This document shows positions 42,528-52,539 of a stretch of 64,000 nucleotides of DNA, piece by piece. The notes under the pieces are model-generated. The model saw nothing but the letters and a program-made list of their open reading frames with translations, was not told the origin of the DNA and made no database searches. The DNA comes from Verrucomicrobiota bacterium (GTDB taxonomy: Bacteria; Verrucomicrobiota; Verrucomicrobiia; Limisphaerales; UBA1319): positions 1 through 64,000 of the forward strand of contig JAKLHY010000023.1 of the NCBI GenBank assembly GCA_022709905.1. The letters run 5' to 3'. The translations under genes and the position numbers were made by a program. Numbering within the stretch: the first letter of the stretch is position 1; each line of letters starts with the position of its first letter.

Positions 42528-44410
42528 CACAAACGGTCTTTTAAATCCGCATGAGCCAATGCCATTCCCGAGCAACCGAAAACATGGTAATACCAGTAGG
42601 TGTCACCAAACTCGCGCAGCATCCCCAGGCTGGCAGCCCGCAGATCTCCGCCATAACCCAGAAAACGCTGGTTGAACTCCTGATATCTCCGTTCAGTCTG
42701 CAAACTTATGCGGTTGCCGTGCAAGCTCAAAGCTCGGCCTGACGTCTGACGATAGAGAACAAGCGCCTCCTCGACGTGGCGAGGGATCTCCGGAAAATTG
42801 AAATTCCCAAGCCGGATGACGTTCAAGTGCAGTTTATCGAGCTGCTGAGTCAGGAGGTAATGGGCCATCAGATACTGAAATGCCAGGCGGTTCTGACGGT
42901 TCTGCCGCAGGGATTGCAGCAAAATCCCCTCCGCATCGAATCCGCCGGAATAGAGGTCCGTGATCATGAAGGACCGCAATCGGATCACCTCGGGATTCGA
43001 TATCAGCCGAGGATCTCGACTTAATTCTCCCAGGGTTTCACGGGCCCACCGACGGTCAAACAGTGTCTTCGTCAGCAAATTCAGATAAATCCGGGCGGAC
43101 TCCGGCTGTCCCTTCAGGATCTTAATCAGGGCCAGGCGCTTCAAGGCATCCGGACGGTATCCCCAGAGTTCCAGGATCTCTCCCGCCATTCGTTCGGAGC
43201 TGTTGACCTGGCCCAGTTCGATCAATGCATCTCCGACCTTCATGCATTTTCGGGGATTGATCGTATCGTGGAGCGTCAACCACAACTCAAAATCCTTCCG
43301 TTGAGGATAGGCAAACATGTCCTGCGTGATCCGACCCGTCTGGCACAAAGCCCGATTGATGTCCGCGACCGATGCTCGGCTGTAAGCCGGCAAATGACGC
43401 CCGAGTTCCAAGACCAGGTTCCATGCTCCGTGATCCGTCTCATAATCAATCCGCGCCAATGCCTTCTCATTCCACGAGAACCCGGCTAACGCTAAGACGC
43501 AACCCAGAATGGTCGGAACGATTGGTTGGTTCCATAATGCCCAGACTTTCCCCTGGGTGGGTTTCCGGCCTTGCGGCATATGAGCCGTGGGTTGGGCCTC
43601 CTTCGGCAACGATGGCTGAGATAGACGCCTGCCGATCATCGATCCGATTGCCACGATGAAGGGCAGCGCCAGAAAAACATGCCAGGGGAATCGCCCTACA
43701 GGATTTGCGGAAGCCACGGGAAGCTTCACAAGATATCCCATGTGATCTCGAAGGATAAACACCCAGGCGCCAGCCAGCGGAAGTAACGCCCCCGCAACAG
43801 CCAGAACAAGCCCCAATATCCAGCGCCGACGCCCTACGATTTCATAAACCACCCCAGCCAGCGCGAATCCATGCACCTGCCCCCCCGTCACATAATACAG
43901 GAGCACCCATAGAACCAAGAACCCCCCTCCTCGATGGCTGTCCCGATTCCAGGGCAATGCCACATACACAAACGTTCCAAGGAAGTTCAAAACCAGACCC
44001 AGACACACGTCCACCCAGGGAAAACCGTAATCCGCAACCTCGATCCACAGGAACACGCAGGGGAGCAAACTCAGGAAAGCCATCGGTTTCGGATGGAGCC
44101 TTCTTAAAAGGCGATCGCTCGCGTAACCCACTCCTGCCAAAGCCGCCGTGCCGATCAATGCCCCCAGCCATCCCCAACGAAAAAACTGCATCAGAAAGGC
44201 CGAGGCGCATGAGACCGGTCCACCGGGATTCTCCAGAATCTCACCCAGGAAGATCCTGTCCAGCAGGAATATCGGCTTGAGGGTGTGTTCCAGCAGCGTG
44301 GGATCCACCACAAGCCACAAAAAAACAAAAAACAACACAAAGAACGTCACGGTCCATACCGCAAACCAGGCTTGAATGCTATTGGCAGGTTGAGCTGGAA
44401 CCGGTTTCAT
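42527..44410 (-). CDS. DUF6057-type polytopic membrane protein with TPR-like region
   Basis: 627 residues. The N-terminal half has about eight membrane helices (FFVLFFVFLWLVV, WGWLGALIGTAALAGVGYA and FLSLLPCVFLWIEVA among them). The soluble C-terminal half (about 330-627) is built of helical repeats resembling TPRs. I recognise the overall look as the DUF6057 family of Bacteroidetes/PVC bacteria but cannot confirm it. It is the first gene of a coupled three-gene unit with the haem-c/PD40 and RidA-like proteins. The gene upstream is divergent, leaving 233 bases for two promoters. Confidence 0.65.
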   Translation of the reverse strand: MKPVPAQPANSIQAWFAVWTVTFFVLFFVFLWLVVDPTLLEHTLKPIFLLDRIFLGEILENPGGPVSCASAFLMQFFRWGWLGALIGTAALAGVGYASDRLLRRLHPKPMAFLSLLPCVFLWIEVADYGFPWVDVCLGLVLNFLGTFVYVALPWNRDSHRGGGFLVLWVLLYYVTGGQVHGFALAGVVYEIVGRRRWILGLVLAVAGALLPLAGAWVFILRDHMGYLVKLPVASANPVGRFPWHVFLALPFIVAIGSMIGRRLSQPSLPKEAQPTAHMPQGRKPTQGKVWALWNQPIVPTILGCVLALAGFSWNEKALARIDYETDHGAWNLVLELGRHLPAYSRASVADINRALCQTGRITQDMFAYPQRKDFELWLTLHDTINPRKCMKVGDALIELGQVNSSERMAGEILELWGYRPDALKRLALIKILKGQPESARIYLNLLTKTLFDRRWARETLGELSRDPRLISNPEVIRLRSFMITDLYSGGFDAEGILLQSLRQNRQNRLAFQYLMAHYLLTQQLDKLHLNVIRLGNFNFPEIPRHVEEALVLYRQTSGRALSLHGNRISLQTERRYQEFNQRFLGYGGDLRAASLGMLREFGDTYWYYHVFGCSGMALAHADLKDRL

Positions 44411-44643
44411 TCAGGGCATGGAAGTGTAGATAAGCGAAAGCCTCCTCCGATGGCAATGAAATTACCGCTGACCGCCCCGACCTGACCTCCTATGGGTCCA
44501 TGCAATCCCAGAATTCTGAAGATCCAATGATGATCCTCCATTTGGCCAAATTGCCGGACAGCCCGGCCTGCCGGCGCGCCGCGCCGTGAAGCTGCAATAC
44601 AATCACGCTTTAATCGGGATCGAGAGGCTGATATAAGCGCGGC

Positions 44644-47235
44644 ATGCGTTGTCTTGCGATCAGTCTGGCGGTTACCTCGATTATTCTTGCCGGTTGTCAT
44701 TCGTCGATTCGGAATGAACCGGCTTCGGTCAAAGAACAGGCGGGTTCCTCGCTTCGTCCAGGTCCGCAGGCGGACGGAGCGGTGCTTTTGCCCAACCAAT
44801 GGCGTCTGCGTCCCGTGGGTCGCCAGATTCAGGTCGGGGATTTTCCTGTGAATCTGGCCGTGCATCCCGAAGGCCGGTATGTTGCGGCTTTGCACTGCGG
44901 CTACGGGCCCCATGAGCTGGTCATCCTCGATTTGAACACGAGCCGGCTGTGCAGTCGGGCGATTCTGGAGGAGGCTTTTTACGGACTGACCTTTTCTCCC
45001 AGGGGAGACAGGATTTATTGCAGCGGAGCCAGCTTGGAGGTGATACACGAGTTTGACTTCAAGGGCGGCTTCCTGAGCGGGCACCGCACCATCCGATTAA
45101 GGGCCATCAAAGAACGGGGAATTCCGTCCGGGATGGCGCTCGATAAAAACGGACAACGATTGTGGGTGGCCAACCTTCTTGGACAGTCTCTGAGCCAAGT
45201 CGATCTTGCCACGCGTTCGGTCGCCGGGGAATGGACCCTCATTGAGACCGAGGTCAAGCCGCATGTTCCCCCGGAGCTCTTGCGGGAGGGTGAGGATGAA
45301 GACGCTATTACCAAGCGCGCCCGGGCCCTGCTCGAGCATCTCAACTCGGAGGCGCCCTATCCCTACGCCTGTCTGGTTGACGAAAACCGGGGCCGGCTCT
45401 ATGTGAGCCTGTGGGGACAGGCCGCGGTCCAGATTCTCGACTTGAATACCGGCAAACCATTGGCCCGCTGGCCTGTCCAGGAGCATCCCAACGAAATGCT
45501 CCTGAACCGGGAAGGCACGCGCCTGTTTGTGGCCAATGCCAATCGGAATACCGTCAGCGTCGTGGATACCGCCGATGGGCAGACGGTTGAGCTCCTGGTT
45601 GCCGCGCTCGAACCCAACGCCCCGCCGGGATCCACCCCCTGCAGCCTGGCGCTGAGTCCCGACGAAACCCTGCTCTTCGTCGCGCAGGCCAATATCAACG
45701 CAATCGCAGTGTTCCAAATCGAAACCGGTGGACGAAGCCGTTCCCTGGGTTTCATCCCTGTGGGTTGGTATCCCACCGCCGTGCGTGTGACTCCGGACGG
45801 TCGAAAGCTCGTGGTCGCCAATGGAAAAGGCAGCGCTTCCCGGGCCAATCGTCAGGGTCCCCAGCCCGGCTACGAATTCCCCGCCACCGTGCGTGAGTAT
45901 ATTGGCGGCTTGTTTCCCGGAACCCTCAGTGTGATTGATCTCCCCGACGCCACCAACCGGGAACCGCGAATGCGAGAATGGACGGCTCGTTGCTACCAAA
46001 ACCGTCCACCGACTGTTCCGCAATCAGGCCCCCCAAAACTCGAGGCCAATCTTCCCATTCCGTCTCAGCCGGGCAACCGCACCCCCATCCGCTATTGCAT
46101 TTATATCATCAAAGAAAACCGGACCTACGACCAAGTTCTGGGCGATCTCCCACAAGGCAACGGAGACCCCAGCCTCTGCCTATTCCCTGAACCGGTTACC
46201 CCCAACCACCATAAACTCGCCCGCGAATTTGTCCTCCTGGACAACTTTTACGTCGAAAGCGAGGTGAGCGCTGATGGCCATGAATGGACTGTGGGAGCTT
46301 ATGCGACCGATTACGTCGAGAAAATCTGGCCATTAAGTTACGGACATAACTCGCGCGGCAAGTATACCTACCCCAGCGAGGGCCGCTTCAAAATTGCCCA
46401 GCCCTCGGAAGGTTATCTCTGGGATCGCGCCCGGGATGCGGGGATCAGCTACAGGAGCTATGGGGAGTTCGTCAACAACGGAACCACCCCCAACGATCCA
46501 TGCACCACCCGGGTGCCTTCTCTCGAGGGACATTTCGATCCCTGGTTTCGCAGTTTTGACATGGATTATTCCGATCTGGCGCGCGCCGATCGATTCATCT
46601 CGGAATTGCAGCGGTTCGAACGGGAAGGCGACATGCCCCGATTGCAGATTGTCCGCCTGCCCAATGACCACACCGCCGGCGCCAGCGTTGGGAAGCTGAC
46701 CCCAACCTCGTATCTCGCGGAAAATGACCTTGCCTTCGGACGCATCGTCGAAGCCATCAGCCACTCGAAATTCTGGCCTCAAACTGCCATCTTCGTTGTC
46801 GAGGACGATGCCCAAAACGGCCCGGACCATGTGGACGCCCACCGGACGATCGCTTACGCCATCAGCCCCTACTCGCGCCGGGGCGCGGTCGATTCCACGC
46901 TCTATTCCACCGCAAGCATGCTCAGAACCATCGAGCTGATCCTGGGGCTGCGGCCGATGTCGCAATTCGATGCCGCGGCCCGGCCCATGTTTGACTCGTT
47001 TCAGGCCCGGCCCAATCTGCGGCCTTATCAGGCCGAAATGCCGCGTGTTAGCCTGACCGACCGCAATTCCCGCCAGGCCTGGGGCAGCGAGCTCTCTTCC
47101 CGGATGAACTTCGCCCGCGAAGACGCAGCCGATGACCTGCTGCTGAATCAGGTCGTGTGGCGCTCGGTCAAAGGACCCGATCACCCCATGCCGCCACCCA
47201 CCCGCGCCGCTTTCGTCCTCGATCCCCGTCGTTGA
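44644..47235 (+). CDS. Lipoprotein with YncE-like propeller fused to an alkaline-phosphatase/phosphoesterase domain
   Basis: 863 residues. The signal peptide ends in lipobox IILAGC with C18 as the lipid-bearing residue. Residues about 55-430 form a YVTN/YncE-type seven-bladed propeller (LFVANANRNTVSVVDTADGQ, LALSPDETLLFVAQAN). Residues about 470-863 are a phosphoesterase domain of the PF04185 type (phospholipase C/acid phosphatase), opening YCIYIIKENRTYDQVLGDLP with the metal-binding Glu/Asn, and with VVEDDAQNGPDHVDAHRT near the C-terminus. It is a known fusion (bifunctional YncE/alkaline phosphatase). It is probably surface-exposed and scavenges phosphate, which is inference. Confidence 0.88.
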   Translation: MRCLAISLAVTSIILAGCHSSIRNEPASVKEQAGSSLRPGPQADGAVLLPNQWRLRPVGRQIQVGDFPVNLAVHPEGRYVAALHCGYGPHELVILDLNTSRLCSRAILEEAFYGLTFSPRGDRIYCSGASLEVIHEFDFKGGFLSGHRTIRLRAIKERGIPSGMALDKNGQRLWVANLLGQSLSQVDLATRSVAGEWTLIETEVKPHVPPELLREGEDEDAITKRARALLEHLNSEAPYPYACLVDENRGRLYVSLWGQAAVQILDLNTGKPLARWPVQEHPNEMLLNREGTRLFVANANRNTVSVVDTADGQTVELLVAALEPNAPPGSTPCSLALSPDETLLFVAQANINAIAVFQIETGGRSRSLGFIPVGWYPTAVRVTPDGRKLVVANGKGSASRANRQGPQPGYEFPATVREYIGGLFPGTLSVIDLPDATNREPRMREWTARCYQNRPPTVPQSGPPKLEANLPIPSQPGNRTPIRYCIYIIKENRTYDQVLGDLPQGNGDPSLCLFPEPVTPNHHKLAREFVLLDNFYVESEVSADGHEWTVGAYATDYVEKIWPLSYGHNSRGKYTYPSEGRFKIAQPSEGYLWDRARDAGISYRSYGEFVNNGTTPNDPCTTRVPSLEGHFDPWFRSFDMDYSDLARADRFISELQRFEREGDMPRLQIVRLPNDHTAGASVGKLTPTSYLAENDLAFGRIVEAISHSKFWPQTAIFVVEDDAQNGPDHVDAHRTIAYAISPYSRRGAVDSTLYSTASMLRTIELILGLRPMSQFDAAARPMFDSFQARPNLRPYQAEMPRVSLTDRNSRQAWGSELSSRMNFAREDAADDLLLNQVVWRSVKGPDHPMPPPTRAAFVLDPRR

Positions 47236-47265
47236 CAAGAGGATTCAGACCGCGATCATGGGCGA

Positions 47266-50034
47266 ATGACACAGAGGAAATCCTTAGCCGCACAACGGCC
47301 GATCCGTCCCCCGCATGACTGGCGAACGACCGATCAAGAGGAAATTGAACGCCGACGTCAGCGTGCCCAGACCGAGGAGTTCAGCGTAACCAATCTGGAC
47401 GCGCGCTTTCCTGTCTTTTCCAATTTTCGTGTGAAGTCCGGCAGCGGGCTGACCTACACCATCGAGATTCGCGATCTTGCACAGCGGCAATTCGCCTGTG
47501 ACTGCGTCGATTTTCGAATCAATGGGCTGGGCACGTGCAAGCATGTGGAGGCTGTTCTGATGCATTTGCAGGCCCGTCATAAACGATGGTTCAAAGCCGG
47601 CGATTCCCTGGCGTCCGATCGTGTGGACATCCTCCCCGATCCTGATCGGAACTCGCTGCGGATTGCCCCGGGGTTTAAGACCTGTCCGCGGGAGCTCCGA
47701 AAATGGTTTGGGCCCGATGGATGGCTGTTGGGGGACTCGCCTGAGACTGCTGTCGCGGCTCTCCGCGAGCTGGGCCGCGGCAAGATTCCCGCCTTGCGTC
47801 TTTCGCAGGAGATTGATTCATGGCTTGAGGAACGGCGCCGATCGATTCAGCGCGTCGAGCTGCGCCGCGAATATGAGTTGAAGGTTCAGCAGGGCCAATG
47901 GCCGCCCCAGGAGACCCGGGTCCCTTTGTTTCCCTATCAGCGCGAGGGCATGCTCCATCTGGCCTTTACCGAAAGGGCGTTGCTGGCCGATGAAATGGGC
48001 TTGGGCAAAACGATCCAGGCGATTGCGGCCTGCGCTCTTCTTCATCGGTTAGGTCAGGTCCATCGGGTGTTGGTGGTTACCCCCGCATCGCTCAAAACCG
48101 AGTGGGAAGAACAAATCCAGCGCTTCACGGGATTCGCTTATCAACTTGTGTTTGGCCAGCGACATCAACGGCTCAAGCGCTATTCGACCGCGCCATTCTT
48201 TACCATCGTCAACTACGAACAGATGTTATCCGACGCCCTCGAGGTCAATCAGCGTCTGTGCCCGGACGCGGTGGTGCTGGACGAGGCCCAGCGGATCAAG
48301 AACTGGAACACCAAGACGGCCCAGGCCGTCAAACGCCTTCGCAGCCGGTACGCCTTTGTCCTGACTGGCACGCCCATCGAAAACCGGATTGATGAACTGC
48401 ATTCGCTGATGGATTTCCTCAATCCGCGGGTCTTGGGGCCGCTCTTCCGGTTTAACCGCGAGTTTTACGACTTCGACGGCCGAGGCCGTCCCGAGGGATA
48501 CCGCAATCTCGACCGCCTCAGGGAACGGATTCGTCCCTGGCTCCTGCGCCGGCGCAAGGCCGATGTTGAAACCGAACTGCCGGAGCGCACCGATAAGACA
48601 TTTTTCGTACAGCTCAGCCCCGGTCAGCAGGCAACTCACGCCGACCATGCCCTGGTCGTCTCGCGACTGGTTCACGCCGCCGAACACCGTTCTCTCACCC
48701 AACAGGAACTGGATAAACTGATGCGGCATCTGGCCATGATGCGGATGGTTTGCGACACCAATTACATTCTCGATTCTGATGATACCGTTTGCCCCAAGCT
48801 GGGCGAATTGGAGAAAGTCCTCGAGGAATGCCGCGAGAACGACGCCAAGGTGATCATTTTTTCGGAATGGGAACGCATGCTCGAATTGGCGCGGAGTGTG
48901 TGCGAGCGGATGAGTCTGGGTTTTGCCTGGCATACGGGCGGCGTGCCGCAACGCCGGCGACGCGCTGAAATCAACGCCTTCAAGTCCGATCCCCAATGTC
49001 GTGTTTTCCTGAGCACCGATTCAGGCAGCACCGGCCTGAACCTGCAGCAGGCCAGTGTCGTCATCAACTGTGATCTGCCCTGGAATCCCGCCCGACTGGA
49101 GCAGCGCATCGCCCGGGCCTGGCGCAAGAACCAGACCCGGCCGGTGACGGTGATCAACCTCGTTTCTGAGAACAGCATTGAGCATCGGATGCTCGAAACC
49201 CTTGCCCTCAAACAAGCCCTCGCGGACAGTGTTCTCGATCATAAGGGCGACCTCAAGGAGATTAAGCTCCGCGGCGGAAGGCAGACTTTCCTGAAACGGT
49301 TGCAGCAACTCATGGAACCTAAAGTCCCCTTGTCTGAAGAAACCGAAACGCCCCGCGCCAGGAAACTGCCTGTCGATCGCGCCCTGGGCTTTGCCCAGGA
49401 AGCCCGCGACAGAATCAACGGCGCCCTGGTGCGTTGCGAAGAACGTTATCCCAAAGATGCTCCCCATTCCGTTCTGTATGTTGTGGTGGATCATGATGCC
49501 GCGCAGTGGCGTGAGAGACTGGCGGCGCTGCACCAGGATTATTTTGGACCCGGCCAAAGCGATCCGCTCTGCCCCGTTCAACTGGAAGTGATTGATCGAT
49601 CGACCGACGAAGCCTTGCACCGGCTTATGGCCAGCGGCCTGATTACGCTAAATTCTCGCGCCAGCCGTCCCTTGTTCCCTCTGGATGCGCCAGCCCAGAC
49701 CCCGCCAACGCTCTCCGCCGAGGAACAGGCCAAAGCCGGCGCTTACCGCGCTCAGGCGGGCCGAAAACTCAAGATGTCGCGTTTGCTGCACCAGGGCGAT
49801 CTGGATGAAGAATCGCGCGCCTCATTCAGGGAGGCCGCGCTATCGCTGGCTCGAGCTCTAGCGGTCGAGAACCGGCTGCCGGAACCGGCCGATCTGGCCG
49901 ATGCCGCGCGCCCGCCCTTGTCCCTGCATTGGCCGGAGCTCATGCCCGCGATCTCAGCATGCGTGTTGGGAAATCCCGTCGACTTGTCGGCAGCATTGCC
50001 CCTCCTGGACCAACGACTGTCGGCCGGGTGTTGA
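47266..50034 (+). CDS. SNF2-family helicase with N-terminal SWIM zinc finger
   Basis: 922 residues. A SWIM domain lies at about 40-105, with C78-x-C80, then C91-x-H93 in the CDCVDFRINGLGTCKH block. The SNF2 ATPase follows: Walker A DEMGLGKTIQ (about 243), Walker B as DEAQ in VVLDEAQRIKNW, motif III FVLTGTPIENR, motif V STDSGSTGLNLQQAS, and motif VI RIARAWRKNQTRPV. The C-terminal 200 residues after the helicase are not a known domain. Such enzymes move along DNA or chromatin-like complexes in repair or transcription. It is 30 bases after the phosphoesterase gene, but no function in common is apparent. Confidence 0.93.
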   Translation: MTQRKSLAAQRPIRPPHDWRTTDQEEIERRRQRAQTEEFSVTNLDARFPVFSNFRVKSGSGLTYTIEIRDLAQRQFACDCVDFRINGLGTCKHVEAVLMHLQARHKRWFKAGDSLASDRVDILPDPDRNSLRIAPGFKTCPRELRKWFGPDGWLLGDSPETAVAALRELGRGKIPALRLSQEIDSWLEERRRSIQRVELRREYELKVQQGQWPPQETRVPLFPYQREGMLHLAFTERALLADEMGLGKTIQAIAACALLHRLGQVHRVLVVTPASLKTEWEEQIQRFTGFAYQLVFGQRHQRLKRYSTAPFFTIVNYEQMLSDALEVNQRLCPDAVVLDEAQRIKNWNTKTAQAVKRLRSRYAFVLTGTPIENRIDELHSLMDFLNPRVLGPLFRFNREFYDFDGRGRPEGYRNLDRLRERIRPWLLRRRKADVETELPERTDKTFFVQLSPGQQATHADHALVVSRLVHAAEHRSLTQQELDKLMRHLAMMRMVCDTNYILDSDDTVCPKLGELEKVLEECRENDAKVIIFSEWERMLELARSVCERMSLGFAWHTGGVPQRRRRAEINAFKSDPQCRVFLSTDSGSTGLNLQQASVVINCDLPWNPARLEQRIARAWRKNQTRPVTVINLVSENSIEHRMLETLALKQALADSVLDHKGDLKEIKLRGGRQTFLKRLQQLMEPKVPLSEETETPRARKLPVDRALGFAQEARDRINGALVRCEERYPKDAPHSVLYVVVDHDAAQWRERLAALHQDYFGPGQSDPLCPVQLEVIDRSTDEALHRLMASGLITLNSRASRPLFPLDAPAQTPPTLSAEEQAKAGAYRAQAGRKLKMSRLLHQGDLDEESRASFREAALSLARALAVENRLPEPADLADAARPPLSLHWPELMPAISACVLGNPVDLSAALPLLDQRLSAGC

Positions 50035-50201
50035 GGGTGGCGAGAATCAATCCGTGTACTATAGCTGTGGCCGCAATCAGGAGAGCAAAATCCGATGCCG
50101 AACATCCCCGTTTGCGGCAAGCCGCCTGGCTGCGGCTGAAGGATTTGACGACCGGTGCGTCAACCGAAATTACCCTGAGTTTGCCCTTTTCGATGTGGGG
50201 A

Positions 50202-51488
50202 TTACGGAGGGGGGACTTTGGGGTATTTCGTGGCGAATTGAGGATAGTGTTTGTGCAGGCAATCGGGGCATAAGCCGTGGCTGAACCGGGCATTGGAGTG
50301 GGTTGAGATATAGGTTTCGATCTGGTCCCAATAGCCTTTGTCGTTGCGGATTTTTTTGCAGGAGGCGCAGATGGGCAGAAGGCCGCTCAATGTTCTTACG
50401 TTGGCCAGGGCGCCCTCCAATTCGACGATGATGGAGGCCAATTGCTCGTAGGTGCGCGCATTCCGGATCGCCAGTCCACACACCTGGCTGAGTCCCAGAG
50501 CGAGGTTCAGGTAATGCTGGCGATTGTCTGGAAAAGCGAGGTCATCCGCCTCGAGGATTCCCACCGGATCGTTTTCCTGGCCGATGCGGAGGAGAAATCC
50601 TCGTTCGGATTCGGTCCAGGCATGTTTCTGCCGCTGTTTGAGGAGTCGTTTGGCGTGTTCAGGGTCTTGGGCGAGGGCGGCTGGGATGGAACGGACGATC
50701 ATTGGACGTCCCTCGCCGACAGCCACGTAGATCAACCGGGCGGGGGCAAACAGCATCGTAAACAGTTCAAAGATAGCGTCCATGACCTGGTATTCTGATT
50801 TCATGGCGGTCATGCGGCCGATGAGGTCATTCATCATGGCGTAATCGGCCAGCCTGCGGTTTGCCTCCATGAGCTCGGTTTCCGAGGATTGTTGTTGGTT
50901 TTTGAGCCGCCATTGAAAAACTGTATTCGTGAGGAACAAACGGAAGTGGTCCAAGCCCACAGTCAAGATTTGACTGGGACGCTGAACATAATCGGCGAAC
51001 TCCCGCAAATGCCGTGGACTTTCCGTATCAACACCACTGTCCAGCAATACCAGGCGGGTGATGGCTTCCGCGAAAAATTCCCGGGCGGTTTCTGTTTGGA
51101 ATCCCCAGGATGCAAGGGCTTTGCGCCAATGCGCCAACCATCCTGGCGTCAGCAGATAGGCTCCTTCCTTAACCAGGCTCTCAGCGACGCTGCGTCCAAC
51201 GAGCATTTCGCAGCATTGCCCTATCTGAGGTTGATCAAACAGCCTCCATTGGTTTGACGTTCGATCGGCGCCGGCCGGGCCGTCACAACCTACAAGGCGC
51301 CAATTCCCGTTCCGACCCTTATTTGCGCGAATGGCATCTGCCATGGGACGCCGCTCGGCGGGTAGACATTGGCAACCAGCGGCATACAACTCTAACCTCA
51401 CGTCTTCGAACGATTCCGTCTTCAAAACGGCTTCCATTTCGCCGGCGAGATTCCTGCAGACGAGCAAATGCAACTTATTCTGGTCCAT
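50202..51488 (-). CDS. DUF1638 - GAF-like - CxxC/CxxC fusion protein
   Basis: 428 residues. Residues about 1-185 look like DUF1638, a domain found beside corrinoid methyltransferases (opening LHLLVCRNLAGEMEAVL and containing AYLLTPGWL). Residues about 200-350 form a GAF-like sensor (NDLIGRMTAMKSEYQVMDAI, then GLSQVCGLAIRNARTYEQL). The C-terminus carries the GLLPICASCKKIRNDKGYW block with CASC, then CPDC, four cysteines for a zinc site, the tail often found on bacterial two-component and PAS proteins. DUF1638 proteins are normally short and single-domain, so this fusion is unusual. It overlaps the upstream methyltransferase gene by 14 bases. Confidence 0.75.
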   Translation of the reverse strand: MDQNKLHLLVCRNLAGEMEAVLKTESFEDVRLELYAAGCQCLPAERRPMADAIRANKGRNGNWRLVGCDGPAGADRTSNQWRLFDQPQIGQCCEMLVGRSVAESLVKEGAYLLTPGWLAHWRKALASWGFQTETAREFFAEAITRLVLLDSGVDTESPRHLREFADYVQRPSQILTVGLDHFRLFLTNTVFQWRLKNQQQSSETELMEANRRLADYAMMNDLIGRMTAMKSEYQVMDAIFELFTMLFAPARLIYVAVGEGRPMIVRSIPAALAQDPEHAKRLLKQRQKHAWTESERGFLLRIGQENDPVGILEADDLAFPDNRQHYLNLALGLSQVCGLAIRNARTYEQLASIIVELEGALANVRTLSGLLPICASCKKIRNDKGYWDQIETYISTHSNARFSHGLCPDCLHKHYPQFATKYPKVPPP

Positions 51489-52539
51489 AGCCCTCCATCC
51501 AATCCAACGGGTAACGGCCCCAACGATGGACCGCTTCGGAGACCGCCATCAGGATTTCCTCGGACACTTGCGGGGGGATTTCACCGTGGTTATCGGTCAG
51601 GATAAAGCCACCGCCGGGCCCGGCTTTGGTGATGGCCTCCTTGACTTTTGCCTCGGCGTTTAAGGGAGTCCATCGTCGCATCTCGATGCCGTTGAGGTTG
51701 CCCATGACGGCCAGCTTTCTGTCGCAGGCGGCCTTGACTATGCCAAGATCTTCAGCAGCGCTCACCCCGACGGCGATCATGCCGCTTTGTGCGATGCAAT
51801 CCAGGATGGGCAGGCAACGTCCTGAGGCCAGGTGGATCGCCACGGGTCCCTTGATTCGCGCCACAGTCCGTTTCGCAATGACATTCCCTGTTTTCAAGTA
51901 GAGTGCTTTGGGCACGATGGAGGGGGAGGAGACCGGATCAAAGTAGCAAATTGCCGTGGCGCCGGCCTCGAGTTGGGCATTGGCCCATTCCACGCAAAAC
52001 TCCTCGTTCAACCTCATCAAATGGTCGAAAAGCTCGGGTTGATTGAAGAGAAGTTCGAGGTAACTCTCGAAGCCCATTTGCATGACGGGCAGCGAGAAGG
52101 GCGATATGACCACGCCCAGGATCGGCGCCTGGCCTGAGGCCTTGTCTTTGAGCATTTTCAGAGCGTCCAGCACTTTCCGCAAACAACGACTTTCCCGCAC
52201 CTTCGGGACCTCCAGTATCCTGATAGTTTCGGCATCCTTTAGGAAAGGCGATCCCGAGTTTGGCGGTCCGTCCTCCGCGAAAACCACTTCTCCCCCCCAG
52301 GCTTCCACGTCCATCGGCCCATAAAAAAAACCCGAAAGACAGTCATGCCGGTATTTGGCGCGCAGCCGAAGCTGGCCTTCCACGACATGCTCGGGGCGAT
52401 CGAAGTATTCGCGGACTGAAAGGTCCAATTCCCGGGCTCCATGAAGGGTTGCGAGCAGGAAAAACGGCACACGATCGGGTTCACGGTGATCCAGAGCGGT
52501 CAGGACCCGTTGAAGCGAAGTCACGGCCGCCGTCATCAT
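51475..52539 (-). CDS. UroD-family corrinoid methyltransferase (MtaA/MtbA-like)
   Basis: About 354 residues from the first of two adjacent ATG codons at 52539, which overlaps the stop of the corrinoid protein by 4 bases. It is a uroporphyrinogen-decarboxylase-fold protein of the branch that moves methyl groups from corrinoid proteins to a thiol or tetrahydrofolate acceptor (opening LQRVLTALDHREPDRVPFFL; IHLASGRCLPILD). Adjacency to a B12 protein and DUF1638 argues for this role rather than haem synthesis; the haem UroD-specific RQAGRY motif is absent. The zinc His-x-Cys signature is not obvious, so methyl transfer remains inferred. Confidence 0.85.
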   Translation of the reverse strand: MMTAAVTSLQRVLTALDHREPDRVPFFLLATLHGARELDLSVREYFDRPEHVVEGQLRLRAKYRHDCLSGFFYGPMDVEAWGGEVVFAEDGPPNSGSPFLKDAETIRILEVPKVRESRCLRKVLDALKMLKDKASGQAPILGVVISPFSLPVMQMGFESYLELLFNQPELFDHLMRLNEEFCVEWANAQLEAGATAICYFDPVSSPSIVPKALYLKTGNVIAKRTVARIKGPVAIHLASGRCLPILDCIAQSGMIAVGVSAAEDLGIVKAACDRKLAVMGNLNGIEMRRWTPLNAEAKVKEAITKAGPGGGFILTDNHGEIPPQVSEEILMAVSEAVHRWGRYPLDWMEGYGPE

